Of a stretch of 64,000 nt of DNA, positions 9,195 through 18,425 are shown piece after piece. The DNA is taken from NCBI GenBank assembly GCA_013298145.1, contig JAAFJO010000001.1, positions 248,001-312,000 on the forward strand, written 5' to 3'. This DNA comes from Betaproteobacteria bacterium (lineage in GTDB: Bacteria; Pseudomonadota; Gammaproteobacteria; Burkholderiales; Casimicrobiaceae). Numbering within the stretch: the first letter of the stretch is position 1; each line of letters opens with the position of its first letter. Made by a program: the position numbers and the translations under genes. The notes under the pieces are model-generated. The model did no database searches, had not been told where the DNA came from, and saw nothing but the letters and a program-made list of their open reading frames with translations.

Positions 9195-9713
9195 CTAGAG
9201 TGGCTTGGCGAACACGCGATTTTCGTAGCGCTCGCCCTGAAACTCATAAAACGACTGCCCGACGTCGAGATAACCACGACGTGAATAAAAATCGATTGCG
9301 CGCGCATTTTCCGCCCACGCGGTAAGCCACACGCGATCACATCCATCGGCGCCTAGCATCGATTCCGCGCGGCTGAGAAGCTGGCTACCGATTCCCGTGT
9401 TGGCCTGCGCGCGCTGCACGTACAGGCGCTCAATCTCGGCCGGGCTTCGCCCGCCCACAAGCGGTTGAGCGCTCCCCGAACAGAATTGAATAAATCCGAG
9501 TAGCCGATCGCCGCGTTCAGCGATGAGAATGCGACGATCTGGATGGTCGAGCGTTCGCTGCATGGCGGCAAGAGAGAAATACTCCGCGATCTCATCGGCA
9601 ATCGTGTTCCACACGCCACCCGTCGCATAGGTATCTAAATACACTTGCGTTGCGAGCGTTGCAATGCGTTTTACGTCGGCGTCTATTGCGAGACGAATGG
9701 CAGCTACGGTCAT
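9195..9713 (-). CDS. GNAT-family N-acetyltransferase
   Basis: 172 residues with the Gcn5-related fold. The acetyl-CoA loop is present as ERLYVQRAQANTGIGSQLL (residues about 90-110), a Q/RxxGxG/A-type motif, and a C-terminal W-x-N-x-x-A-x-x-F-Y-x-R-x-G motif is also present. The substrate cannot be predicted. It is convergent with purC. A second, unrelated GNAT lies upstream on the same strand about 90 nt away; the two are not clearly coupled. Confidence 0.85.
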   Translation of the reverse strand: MTVAAIRLAIDADVKRIATLATQVYLDTYATGGVWNTIADEIAEYFSLAAMQRTLDHPDRRILIAERGDRLLGFIQFCSGSAQPLVGGRSPAEIERLYVQRAQANTGIGSQLLSRAESMLGADGCDRVWLTAWAENARAIDFYSRRGYLDVGQSFYEFQGERYENRVFAKPL

Positions 9714-9804
9714 CCAAAATCACTGATTGTTGGGGAGCAGGGCCTGGATGCGCTCTGAGCAATTCTCGCGCTCCAGGGCGCGTGTCAGCACGCCCTCCGT
9801 TGCA

Positions 9805-10347
9805 CTAGATCGGCGCGACGTAATCCGCGCTCACTGGCCGCCACATATAGAGCTTGTCAAGATACATCGCGTTACCTTTGACCGCGCGCTTTTCCCGACC
9901 AAACTCCTGGAAGCCCACTTTGCCGTAAAGTCGAAGGGCCGCAAGGTTGTCAGACGTCACGGTCAGATTGACCATTTCAATTCCACCCAATTTGCGGCAT
10001 GAGATCAGCGCTTCGTCGATCAACTTGCGACCGATGCCGCGTCCCGCGAAATCACGCATCACGTACATCGCGGCGAGGTTGATTTTGTGGCGCTCACGCA
10101 AGCGCTGGAATTGCTCAAGTCGAAGTGTACCGATCAAGGCGTCGTTCGCGTCGAACGCGCCCAAGGTCAGGCTGGTGGGATCTTGCAGCCGGCGGGCCCA
10201 CCATTCGATGGGTTTGGTTGCGCGCTCTTCAAAGGTGGAGGTGAATGCGTCCGGATGCTCGCTATAACCTCTCAGCATGAGCGCGCGGTAAATCCCCGCT
10301 TCGCCCGCTTTGATTTCCTTGATTGCCATGCCTGCGTCGACATTCAT
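9805..10347 (-). CDS. GNAT-family N-acetyltransferase
   Basis: 180 residues. The acetyl-CoA-binding motif is MYVMRDFAGRGIGRKLIDEA (about residues 94-113), and NLAALRLYGKVGFQEFG is the usual C-terminal signature. Its sequence differs from the 9195-9713 neighbour, so this is not a tandem duplicate. ATG at 10347; an internal ATG at 10329 (MAIKEIKAG) is possible. It lies just downstream of the RND pump gene on the same strand but 47 nt away. Substrate unknown. Confidence 0.85.
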   Translation of the reverse strand: MNVDAGMAIKEIKAGEAGIYRALMLRGYSEHPDAFTSTFEERATKPIEWWARRLQDPTSLTLGAFDANDALIGTLRLEQFQRLRERHKINLAAMYVMRDFAGRGIGRKLIDEALISCRKLGGIEMVNLTVTSDNLAALRLYGKVGFQEFGREKRAVKGNAMYLDKLYMWRPVSADYVAPI

Positions 10348-10394
10348 GTTTATCGCCTTCTTCTGATGGGCTCCGGCACATCTTTTTATAGAGT

Positions 10395-13300
10395 CTATTC
10401 TGCAGCAATTGGCGCACCTTGGTGCGTTGCGTTCTCTGCGCGGTCAAATGCGCGGTCACGCTCGCCACGGTTTCGCCGTGCGAGCAAGGTGTACGCGGTA
10501 GGCACGACATAGAGCGTGAGCAGCGTCCCGAGCGTCATTCCACCCACAATCACCCATCCGATGACTGAACGACTTTCAGCACCCGCGCCCTTTGCAAGCG
10601 CGAGCGGGATTGCGCCAAGCACCATCGCACCCGTCGTCATCAGAATCGGTCTAAGACGCAGCTCCGCCGCTTCGACTACGGCGTCTCGCACGTTATGCCC
10701 ACGATCACGCAACTGATTGGCAAATTCCACGATCAAGATGCCGTGTTTGGTGATGAGCCCCACTAGCGTGATGAGACCAATCTGAGAGTAGATGTTGAGC
10801 GTACTGCCCGTCCATTGCAACGCCAAAAGCGCGCCGGTAATCGAAAGCGGTACGGTCAGCATGATGATGAGCGGATCAATGAAGCTTTCAAACTGCGCGG
10901 CGAGCACGAGATAGATAAATCCGAGCGCGAGTAAGAAAACGAAGTAAATGTCGCTCGATGAATCGCGGAATTCGCGCGATTGACCCGCCAGATCGGTTTG
11001 CGCGGTGGCCGGTAACACCCGCTTCGCAGCGTCTTGCATGTATTTAATTGCCTCGCCTTGCGTATAGCCGGGCTGCAAGTTTGCGTTGACTGTTGCCGAT
11101 CGCACGCGCTGGAAGTGCGCAATTGAGCGCGGGCTCACGCCTTCGCGAAGGGTGAGTAAGTTCGACAGCGGCACCATCTCTCCGGCGCGATTTCGTACGT
11201 TGATCTCTTTGATTCGATCTGGCGTATCGCGGCCATCCCGCGCCACTTGCACGATCACATCATATTGCTCACCATCTTGCTTGAAGCGAGTGACCAAGCG
11301 TCCGCCCAGCATCGTTTCAAGTGTGCGGCCCACCGTATCAACGCTTGCCCCGACATCTAGTACACGATCCCGGTCGACTCGAACCCGAAGCTCAGGCGTA
11401 TTCATGCGCAGATCTGTATCGATATTGGTGAAGCCTGGGTTCTTGCGCATCTCTTCTTGCATGCGCTGCACGAAGCCTTGCATTTGATCGTACGGCACGG
11501 GGGCCATGATTACGAACTCAATGGGCTTTGCACGTGGTGATTGCCCGAGCGAGCCGGGTTGTGAAGGAAATGCGGAGACGCCCGCCAGCGATTGAAATTT
11601 AGGGAAAAGTTCTTTCGCAACTTCTGCTTGGGAGCGCTCGCGTGCACTCCAATCCTTCAAGCGCAGAATCGCAGTGCCATCGGCTACGTTCGGAAACCCG
11701 CCGTTACCGCCGTAGGCCTGCATTTCTGGAAGCTGCTGGTAGATTCCTTCGACTTGTTGCACATACTTCACCAAGTAGTCAGAGGTGGAGCCTTCTGGCG
11801 CTGAGACGAAGCCAAAGATGACGCCGCGATCCTCAAGCGGCGAAAGCTCAGTCTTGATTAACTTGAATTGAACCGCCGCGACACCCGCCACGATCACTGC
11901 AATCAAAATAATGACGATACGATTGTCAAGCGCGAGCCCCAGTGAGCGCCGGTAGCCGCGATTCATCGCCTCAAACAATCGTTCAATGGCGTTGTAGAGT
12001 TTTGAGTGTGTGGGCTGATGCTTCAAGAGCACCGAACACATCATTGGAGAGAGCGTTAGCGCGACGAAGCCTGACACCAACACCGCGCCCGCTAGCGCTA
12101 AGGCGAATTCAATAAAGAGCCGACCGGTGCGGCCCGTTGCAAACGCGAGCGGCGCAAACACGGCAGCGAGCGTGAGCGTCATCGCGATAACCGCGAAGCC
12201 AATTTCACGCGTGCCTACCAGCGCCGCCTGGATTCGATCCATCCCGTTTTCAATGTTTCGATAGATGTTTTCGAGCACCACAATCGCGTCATCAACCACC
12301 AAGCCCACCGCGAGCACCATGGCAAGCAAGGTGAGTGTGTTGATGGTGAAACCGAATGCATACATCACGAAAAACGCGCCAATCAGTGAGACCGGAATCG
12401 TAATGAGCGGAATAATGGTGGCGCGGAAGCTGCGCAAGAAAAAGAAGATGACGAGCGCGACGAGCAAGACCGCTTCGCCGATCGTCGTAAACACCGCCTT
12501 GATCGATTGCGCGATGAACACCGAGCTATCGAAATTGAGTTCGATCTTCATGCCTTGAGGCAAGTTTTCCTGAATGATCGGGATCTCGCGCTTAACCGCG
12601 TTTGACAAATCAAGCGGATTGCCTGTCGATTGCCGGATGATGCCGAAGCCAATGGCAGTTTTGCCCATGAAGCGCTGAAAACCGCGCTCCTCAGCAGCGG
12701 CAATTTCTACCTTGGCAACATCTCGGATGCGCACTGAATAGCCGCTCGATTGCGCGATCACCACGTTGCCAAACTGCTCCGGTGTTTGCAAATCTGTTTG
12801 AGTGAGGACGTTGAATTCGCGCAAACGCGATTCGATACGTCCTGATGGGATTTCGACGTTTTGCGAGCGAAGCGCTGCCTCAACGTCGGCAGGCGTGAGT
12901 CGGTAAGCGGCGAGCTTTTGCGGATCAAGGAAGATTCGCATCGAAATCCGGCGCTCACCAAAAAGCCGCAAGTCGGCCGCGCCAGGAAGCACCAATAGGC
13001 GCGGCTTAATCACGCGATTGACTGTGTCGGAGAGTTCGAGCTGTGAGTGCTTATCGGAGGTGAGTGCGAACCACATCACCGGGAACGAATCAGCCTCTTG
13101 CTTCGCAATAACCGGTTCATCGGCGGCATCGGGCAAGCGCGCACGCACGCGAGCCACCTTGTCGCGCACCTCAGCGGCTGCAACGTCGGGGTCTTTCGAG
13201 ATGTTGAAAGATACGGTGATATCGCTTCGCTCGGAGCGCGAATTCGACGTGATCAGGCTCACCCCTTCGATGCCGGAGAGCGAGTCTTCGAGCGTCTTGG

Positions 13301-13490
13301 TAATCTGGGATTCGATCACCTCGGGTGACGCGCCTTTGTAGCCGGTAGACACCGACACGATTGGCTCGTCGATCTTTGGGTATTCGCGAACCGAGAGGCG
13401 TTGGTAGCTAATTAAGCCGAGCAACACGACGATCAACGAGAGCACGGTGGCGAGCACCGGACGCTTGATACACAAATCGAAAAGTTTCAT
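10395..13490 (-). CDS. RND-family multidrug efflux transporter, inner-membrane pump (HAE1 type)
   Basis: 1031 residues, the usual AcrB-family size. TM1 begins at residue 10 (IKRPVLATVLSL), and two large periplasmic loops and two six-helix repeats are visible. The proton-relay Asp pair is in GLVVDDAIVVLENI near residue 403, and FYLVLAAQFES-like and GLITKHGILIVEF motifs appear in the second half. It pumps hydrophobic drugs or solvents across the envelope using the proton gradient, together with the adaptor encoded at 13922-15250. No TolC-type outer-membrane gene is adjacent. The 431-bp gap between adaptor and pump, holding a hairpin repeat, is unusual for this operon type. Confidence 0.95.
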   Translation of the reverse strand: MKLFDLCIKRPVLATVLSLIVVLLGLISYQRLSVREYPKIDEPIVSVSTGYKGASPEVIESQITKTLEDSLSGIEGVSLITSNSRSERSDITVSFNISKDPDVAAAEVRDKVARVRARLPDAADEPVIAKQEADSFPVMWFALTSDKHSQLELSDTVNRVIKPRLLVLPGAADLRLFGERRISMRIFLDPQKLAAYRLTPADVEAALRSQNVEIPSGRIESRLREFNVLTQTDLQTPEQFGNVVIAQSSGYSVRIRDVAKVEIAAAEERGFQRFMGKTAIGFGIIRQSTGNPLDLSNAVKREIPIIQENLPQGMKIELNFDSSVFIAQSIKAVFTTIGEAVLLVALVIFFFLRSFRATIIPLITIPVSLIGAFFVMYAFGFTINTLTLLAMVLAVGLVVDDAIVVLENIYRNIENGMDRIQAALVGTREIGFAVIAMTLTLAAVFAPLAFATGRTGRLFIEFALALAGAVLVSGFVALTLSPMMCSVLLKHQPTHSKLYNAIERLFEAMNRGYRRSLGLALDNRIVIILIAVIVAGVAAVQFKLIKTELSPLEDRGVIFGFVSAPEGSTSDYLVKYVQQVEGIYQQLPEMQAYGGNGGFPNVADGTAILRLKDWSARERSQAEVAKELFPKFQSLAGVSAFPSQPGSLGQSPRAKPIEFVIMAPVPYDQMQGFVQRMQEEMRKNPGFTNIDTDLRMNTPELRVRVDRDRVLDVGASVDTVGRTLETMLGGRLVTRFKQDGEQYDVIVQVARDGRDTPDRIKEINVRNRAGEMVPLSNLLTLREGVSPRSIAHFQRVRSATVNANLQPGYTQGEAIKYMQDAAKRVLPATAQTDLAGQSREFRDSSSDIYFVFLLALGFIYLVLAAQFESFIDPLIIMLTVPLSITGALLALQWTGSTLNIYSQIGLITLVGLITKHGILIVEFANQLRDRGHNVRDAVVEAAELRLRPILMTTGAMVLGAIPLALAKGAGAESRSVIGWVIVGGMTLGTLLTLYVVPTAYTLLARRNRGERDRAFDRAENATHQGAPIAAE

Positions 13491-13921
13491 GACACGTGCT
13501 CTTTCAGAAATTCTCTGTATGACTGCGCCAACCGCGAGCGGGTTGGACGATCAATGACATGCGCTTGTAGCGGCGTCGCTTGTCGCTGAGTAAGGTAGCA
13601 ATTTCAATTAAACCCAATATACTCCGGGGCTAGCGTTCACATAACTATCTATCGAATAAGTAGAAAACCAGCCTTTAGCCCACATAAAACGGGCGCTAAG
13701 CGAACGATTTCATATCAACTTCGTTCAACAAAGTAAAAAGGAAGTCCTTAACGCCGTAGATCGCTTTCAGCAGTCCTGTGCCTTCGGCGAGCGACTGGAC
13801 CAATTTACAGCTGCGAAATCGATCTCTATCCCGCGTTGGCTTCATCGACGATGACGGTTCATTCCGATGAGCGCGATCACACGTCGCCAGCCTGAACTGA
13901 GAACCCGTCACCGACATGTCT
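13491..13921. other. 431-bp spacer inside the efflux locus
   Basis: It separates the adaptor gene from the pump gene. It contains a TAGCCC hairpin-family element (13613-13701). A minus-strand frame of 73 codons (13696-13917, ATG 5 nt after the adaptor stop) ends LLNEVDMKSFA. I cannot identify it and it has no convincing ribosome site, so I do not call it as a gene. Confidence 0.5.
13613..13701. repeat. TAGCCC hairpin family, copy 2
   Basis: Left half is ACCCAATATACTCCGGGGCTAG. Right half is TTAGCCC (13675-13681), AT-rich loop acataaaac, GGGCGCTAAG (13691-13700). Two hairpins about 45 nt apart, as in the other copies. Confidence 0.6.
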
Positions 13922-15250
13922 TTATGGTTTCGACGGCGCAACCGGCGGTGCGCTCGCCGCAGGTTTGCCGGAATCTGCTTTCACGCCGTCTGAATTCTTA
14001 GCCGTTGCAGGCTTGCCGTCCGTCGCGGCGGGTGCGGCGGCAGGTGGCGCTTTAGCGGCGTCTGGCCCCTTTGCTGCGCCCGCGCCACCGCCTGCTGGCC
14101 GCACTGCGGCGCCTTCACGCAGCCGCTGCCAGCCCGCAAGTACGATCGTATCGCCTGCCGTGACGCCTTGCACGATTTCAACCTTGGCATCGCGACGCTG
14201 CCCGATCTCCACTTTTGTTCGAGAGGCTCTGCCATCGACAACGCGATACATCAGCTGATCTTCCCCTTGCATGAAAACCGCTTGTTCGGGCACTACGAGC
14301 GTTTCTACCGATTCCGACAGTGCAAGACGCACACGCGCAAACATGCCAGGCTTAAGCAACGCTTCGCGGTTACTCATCTGAGCGCGCAACACAACCGCGC
14401 GACCGCTTGCATCCAGCTGCGGATTTACGGCGTAGAGCGTGCCGGTGAAGCGTTGGTTCGGCAGCGAATCAAGCGTTACCGCGAGCGATTGCCCAACGCG
14501 GACTTTCGATTGGAAGAGCTCCGGCACTTTGAAATCGACTTTGATCGGATCGGTCTTCTCGAGATTGACGATATCTTGTCCGTCTTTCACATAGTCGCCG
14601 ATGCTTGCCGAGCGCAGACCAATCGTGCCCGAAAACGGCGCTTCAATGTTGAAGCGACCGAGCCGCGCTTCGATCACGCGAATGTTTGCTTCCGCAACTT
14701 TCAGCGCGTTTTCCGCTTGATCCTTGGCTTGCCCCGAGACGAAATTCTTCTCGCGCAGTTCTGCAGTGCGGTCAAAGTTAGCTTTGGCGAGTTTGAAGTT
14801 AGCCTTGGCCTGCTCAAGCTCGGCACGGGTCACGCCGTCGTCGAGCTGCACCAACACTTGCCCTTTGCGCACCGGTTGGCCTTCGCGGAAATTGAGCGAC
14901 ACGATGCGACCTGCCTGCTCGCTGCGAACAATGACCGATTCGTCCGACCGCAATGTGCCAACAGCCGTGACCGAAAGCGGCCACACCGCTTTTTCAGGCT
15001 TTCCAAGCTCAACCGGCGTCGGAGGCGGGCCGCCTGCACCCGGCGCGCCAGGCGCGCCAGCGGTAGCACCAGGGGTCGCGGGCTTGGGTACTTCGCCGGG
15101 TTTGGCGGCGGCAGCGGGTGCCGCCGCTACGGCAGGCGCAGGCGACGAGGGCGCTGGCGCGGGTTTAAACAGTCCGAAAAGATACACCGCACCGGCGCCC
15201 ACGATGGCACCGAGCGCTGCCACCACTAGGCCGAAGATCGATTTTTTCAT
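13922..15250 (-). CDS. RND efflux periplasmic adaptor (membrane fusion protein)
   Basis: 442 residues from the preferred ATG at 15250; an upstream in-frame start at 15292 gives 14 extra residues without a signal-like start. An N-terminal hydrophobic anchor (MKKSIFGLVVAALGAIVGAGAVYLFGLF) is followed by a Pro/Ala-rich linker (about 30-80), a lipoyl/barrel-sandwich half (SEQAGRIVSLNFREGQPVRKG), an alpha-hairpin with coiled-coil character (about 150-200) and beta-barrel and membrane-proximal domains. The C-terminus is a long Ala/Pro/Lys tail. It bridges the RND pump to an outer-membrane channel. It is the first gene of the locus; the pump gene lies 431 nt downstream. Confidence 0.93.
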   Translation of the reverse strand: MKKSIFGLVVAALGAIVGAGAVYLFGLFKPAPAPSSPAPAVAAAPAAAAKPGEVPKPATPGATAGAPGAPGAGGPPPTPVELGKPEKAVWPLSVTAVGTLRSDESVIVRSEQAGRIVSLNFREGQPVRKGQVLVQLDDGVTRAELEQAKANFKLAKANFDRTAELREKNFVSGQAKDQAENALKVAEANIRVIEARLGRFNIEAPFSGTIGLRSASIGDYVKDGQDIVNLEKTDPIKVDFKVPELFQSKVRVGQSLAVTLDSLPNQRFTGTLYAVNPQLDASGRAVVLRAQMSNREALLKPGMFARVRLALSESVETLVVPEQAVFMQGEDQLMYRVVDGRASRTKVEIGQRRDAKVEIVQGVTAGDTIVLAGWQRLREGAAVRPAGGGAGAAKGPDAAKAPPAAAPAATDGKPATAKNSDGVKADSGKPAASAPPVAPSKP

Positions 15251-15478
15251 TGCTTGAGGTATTTCGAGTTGCGCAACCGCATTAAGAAACATGACCCGAT
15301 CACTATTGCGCTCTGCGCCTTAGCGGCCTAGCCGATGTGCGATCACGAGTTTTCTTTGATTATCGCCTTTGCCGCACTGGGATGCTTGGGCTTCACCGCT
15401 CAGCGGTTTCATTGCCTGACCGTAAACTTCGCTATGAGTTCATTCAGGCACTCACAAATCCTTGAAAGCGTCATCGCG

Positions 15479-16459
15479 ATGTCATCTAACAAACTACTTG
15501 CACTGATTTTCGGAACGCTGTGTTTTGGTGTGGCGTCCGCGCAGCCTTTCCCGGCAAAGCCTATTAAGCTCATCGTGCCGTTCCCCGCCGGGGGGTCGGT
15601 CGATGCCACATCACGCGCGCTTGCGCAAAAGCTTTCCGAGCAGCTCGGCCAGCAAGTCGTCGTTGAAAACCGAGCCGGTGCGGGCGGCAATATCGGCATG
15701 GATGCGCTCGCCAAATCGGCAGCGGACGGCTACACGCTCGGCATGGGCGCGCTTTCGACGCACGCCGTGAACCCAGCGCTCATTGCCGCAAGCGGGGGCA
15801 AGATGCCGTTTGATCCGCAGAAAGATTTTGCGCCTATTTCGCTGGTGGTCGTCACGCCAAATGTGTTGGTCGTGAACCCGACTGCGCTTGCAGCCAATAA
15901 CGTCGCCGACATCGTTGATTTCGCAAAGAAAAATCCCGGTAAAGCGAATTGTGCGAGCGGTAGCAATGGCAGCGCGGGGCATTTGGCCTGCGAGCTCTTC
16001 AAATCGGCAACGGGCGCGCCGGTTCAGCACGTGCCGTACAAGGGCGGCGGCCCGGCGATGACTGATCTGCTCGGCGGGCAAGTGCAAATGATGTTCGACA
16101 ACATGGCAAGCGCGATGCCGCAAATCAAAGCCGGCAAACTCAAAGCCTACGCAGTCACCACCCCCACCCGCAGCGCACTCGCGCCCGATTTACCGACGAT
16201 GGCGCAGGCGGGCGTTAAAGACTTCGATGTCTTTACATGGTGGGGATTGTTCGCACCCGCAGGTACGCCGCCCGAGATTGTGAAACGCCTCAATACCGAA
16301 GTGAATAAGGCGCTTGCAGCGCCTGACCTCAAAGAGAAATGGCTCGCAAGCGGCGCCGAGCCCTCGCCGACCACGCCAGAAGCGTTCGCCGCGTTCATCG
16401 CGAAAGAACTTCCGAAGTACGCAAAAATCGTTAAAGATTCGGGCGCGAAAGTTGACTGA
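15479..16459 (+). CDS. Bug-type tripartite tricarboxylate transporter substrate-binding receptor
   Basis: 326 residues from the ATG at 15479; an earlier TTG-type extension to 15335 is not signal-like. The signal peptide (SSNKLLALIFGTLCFGVASA) ends before QPFPAKPI. Bug signatures are IKLIVPFPAGGSVDATSR at the N-terminus, VVENRAGAGGNIG (about 60) and YKGGGPAMTDLLGGQVQ (about 190), which are the phosphate-like/carboxylate anion loops. It binds an organic anion in the periplasm. No TctA/TctB membrane genes are adjacent, as is common for the very numerous Bug genes of Burkholderiales. The ligand is unknown. Confidence 0.93.
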   Translation: MSSNKLLALIFGTLCFGVASAQPFPAKPIKLIVPFPAGGSVDATSRALAQKLSEQLGQQVVVENRAGAGGNIGMDALAKSAADGYTLGMGALSTHAVNPALIAASGGKMPFDPQKDFAPISLVVVTPNVLVVNPTALAANNVADIVDFAKKNPGKANCASGSNGSAGHLACELFKSATGAPVQHVPYKGGGPAMTDLLGGQVQMMFDNMASAMPQIKAGKLKAYAVTTPTRSALAPDLPTMAQAGVKDFDVFTWWGLFAPAGTPPEIVKRLNTEVNKALAAPDLKEKWLASGAEPSPTTPEAFAAFIAKELPKYAKIVKDSGAKVD

Positions 16460-16745
16460 CGACGCTGCACAGGCCGCAAGAAGCGAACTCGCGGCGCTCG
16501 CAGCCTCAGCGGCTGCACTGCGCAAGGGTGACATTGCTGTTGCCGCGTTCGCGGCGCGAGCTGAGGCGTGCGCCGCGTTGCTAGCAGCGCTTCCGCCGCC
16601 CTACGCCCGCGCGATGGACGAAATCGTGACCCGACTCCAATCCTCGGCGCTCTTTTCCGCAGAAAGCTGCTCGTTTAGCCAAGAAGAGTTACACAACGCC
16701 CTGTCTCACTGGCTCAATAAGGCCCAGCAAAAACTCGGGGCTTAA
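16452..16745 (+). CDS. Small hypothetical alpha-helical protein downstream of bug gene
   Basis: 97 residues if translation begins at the TTG at 16452, which overlaps the receptor stop codon by 8 nt (GTTGACTGA); this suggests coupling. The protein starts LTDDAAQAARSELAALAASAA and continues as Ala/Leu-rich helices. No signal peptide, membrane segment or known motif is visible. The frame stays open further upstream through the receptor gene in another phase, so the true start is uncertain. Possibly a conserved betaproteobacterial small protein; function unknown. Confidence 0.55.
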   Translation: MTDDAAQAARSELAALAASAAALRKGDIAVAAFAARAEACAALLAALPPPYARAMDEIVTRLQSSALFSAESCSFSQEELHNALSHWLNKAQQKLGA

Positions 16746-17294
16746 TCGTGAAACAGCGCGCTTTCTGAGCGCTGCGGCGCTGCGCGATGACCCGCGCCTC
16801 GCCGAGCGAGCGCTTTTGATGGCCATCGATACCCGGGCTGTCACGCTTTTTGCAACGAGCAAGTGCGAGCTGAGAAATTCTCCGGTGGCACGTTTTGCGA
16901 AAGTCGGTCGTTGTGCTCGGTTGATCGCGGGGATGTGCAGCGTGAACGCCGCTCGCTCTCGGGAAAACCGTGACTGCGCGAGGTTCCCAGCGATTGCTGC
17001 GACGCAGAAAACAGGGCGGTCGTGGGCGTGGTGAGTTTTTGTGGGGACTAGCGGCGTCCGACGTTGCGCGTCACCATGCGCCGAAAAAAGCGCTTGGCTT
17101 GCAACTGAAGAATTAGCTGCATTTACGCTACAGGCCCAATTAAATTGGGACTAGGGACGGTTTAATCATTTACTGGATACTTAGTGTTTTCTCAGGCTCA
17201 CCTTAAATTTCCTGAATTTTTAGCCTTGAAGTTAAAGTCCGCTTCGCTTTTGTTTTGATTCCTGTGGCGAAGCTCTTACAATCTGAGATCGAAT
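16746..17294. other. 549-bp intergenic region upstream of pbpG
   Basis: A 72-codon plus-strand frame (16816-17034) gives no recognisable protein and its codon use is poor, so it may be decayed sequence. A TAGCCC-family hairpin pair lies at 17131-17216. The AT-rich 17160-17290 part probably carries the pbpG promoter. Confidence 0.5.
17131..17216. repeat. TAGCCC hairpin family, copy 3
   Basis: Left hairpin is CCCAATTAAATTGGG (17135-17149), perfectly palindromic about its central A and followed by ACTAGG. Right hairpin is TCAGG (17192-17196), loop ctcaccttaaattt, CCTGA (17211-17215). Confidence 0.6.
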
Positions 17295-18233
17295 ATGAAG
17301 ATGTTGACCGGAGTGATTGATTTTTCACGATTTTTTGCGGTAGCGTTGGCTGCCGTGAGCGCGCTTACTGGCGCGCCAAGCGCGATGGCAACCGGTCCGA
17401 ACCTAGTTTCGCAGGCCGCGCTCATCATCGACGCCAAAACGGGCGAGCCGATCTTCGCCAAGAATTCATCGCACGTTACGCCCATCGCCAGCATCACTAA
17501 GTTGATGACCGCGATTGTGGTGGTAGAGGCGGATCAATTTCTCGACGAAAAACTCGCGATTGGCCTTGAAGACCTGGATTTCCTCAAGGGTTCACGCTCA
17601 AAGCTCTCGATCGGCGAAACATTTACTCGCCGCGAGATGCTTTCACTCGCATTGATGTCGTCCGAAAACCGCGCGGCAAACGCGCTTGGGCGCTACTACC
17701 CCGGCGGCTACGCGGCGGCGGTTCGCGCGATGAATGCCAAAGCCAAAGCGCTCGGGATGGAGCAAACCCATTTCGTCGACACCACTGGCCTCTCGCCGCA
17801 AAATGTCTCGACGGCAAAAGATTTGGCGGTGCTCGTAACCGCCGCGAACCAGTATCCGTTGATTTCGAGCTTGAGCACCCAGCGCGAGCAACTGCTCACC
17901 AGTGATGAAACGGGTCGCACGTACCATTTCGGAAACTCTAACGGCCTCGTGAAAACCGACGGCTGGGAGATCAGCCTGCAGAAAACTGGCTTCATCAGCG
18001 AGGCGGGGCGCTGCGTGGTGATGCTCGCGAAAATTGCGCAGCGCCCCGTGATCATGGTGTTGCTTGATTCAGTCGGTAAGTTCTCGCGTATCGGTGACGC
18101 AAATCGGATCAAAACGTGGATGGAAACTGGCGAAGTGCTCGAAATTCCGAAGCCCGTGGTTTTCAAGAAATCGAAGGCCAAGCGCGGTGCCAAGGCCGGG
18201 CCTAAAGTGATCGCGAAGAAGCGTCGCCGCTAG
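17295..18233 (+). CDS. pbpG: PBP7-type D-alanyl-D-alanine endopeptidase
   Basis: 312 residues. Penicillin-binding serine peptidase with the catalytic SITK at 66-69, SEN at 123-125 and KTG at 230-232, the arrangement of PbpG/DacC-type low-mass PBPs. An N-terminal hydrophobic segment (residues 12-31) with an Ala-rich end is a signal peptide, so it acts in the periplasm on peptidoglycan cross-links. The C-terminus (about 285-312) is an extremely basic Lys/Arg tail ending KKRRR, which could bind the sacculus, membrane or lipopolysaccharide. It appears to be transcribed alone, with a strong terminator right after the stop. Confidence 0.92.
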   Translation: MKMLTGVIDFSRFFAVALAAVSALTGAPSAMATGPNLVSQAALIIDAKTGEPIFAKNSSHVTPIASITKLMTAIVVVEADQFLDEKLAIGLEDLDFLKGSRSKLSIGETFTRREMLSLALMSSENRAANALGRYYPGGYAAAVRAMNAKAKALGMEQTHFVDTTGLSPQNVSTAKDLAVLVTAANQYPLISSLSTQREQLLTSDETGRTYHFGNSNGLVKTDGWEISLQKTGFISEAGRCVVMLAKIAQRPVIMVLLDSVGKFSRIGDANRIKTWMETGEVLEIPKPVVFKKSKAKRGAKAGPKVIAKKRRR

Positions 18234-18249
18234 CTGAATCGAACAATGA

Positions 18250-18275
18250 AAAAGAGCCGCAGTTGCGGCTCTTTT
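18250..18275 (+). terminator. Rho-independent terminator of pbpG
   Basis: AAAAGAGCCGCA, loop GT, TGCGGCTCTTTT: a perfect 12-bp stem followed by GTTTTG, 16 nt after the pbpG stop. Confidence 0.9.
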
Positions 18276-18425
18276 GTTTTGTGCGGCACATTCTTCAGAG
18301 CGTCGCTCGTTCCTCGTGGGCACGATCCTTTTCTTGACGCAGCTTAACGCTGATTTCACGCGGGTTACCGCAGATTGATTTTCATAACGTGTTCTGGGGG
18401 CGCGTCAAAAAAACCCTTGGAAAGG

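Noticed and set aside
9175..9198. CTAGGG/CCCTAG inverted repeat between purC and a GNAT gene
   Set aside because: A short stem with inner mismatches and no T-run; too weak to call as terminator or repeat-family member.
13696..13917. 73-codon minus frame between efflux adaptor and pump
   Set aside because: No ribosome site, no homology I recognise, and part of it overlaps a hairpin repeat.
16816..17034. 72-codon frame before pbpG
   Set aside because: Codon use and composition unlike neighbours; no motif; probably decayed or random.
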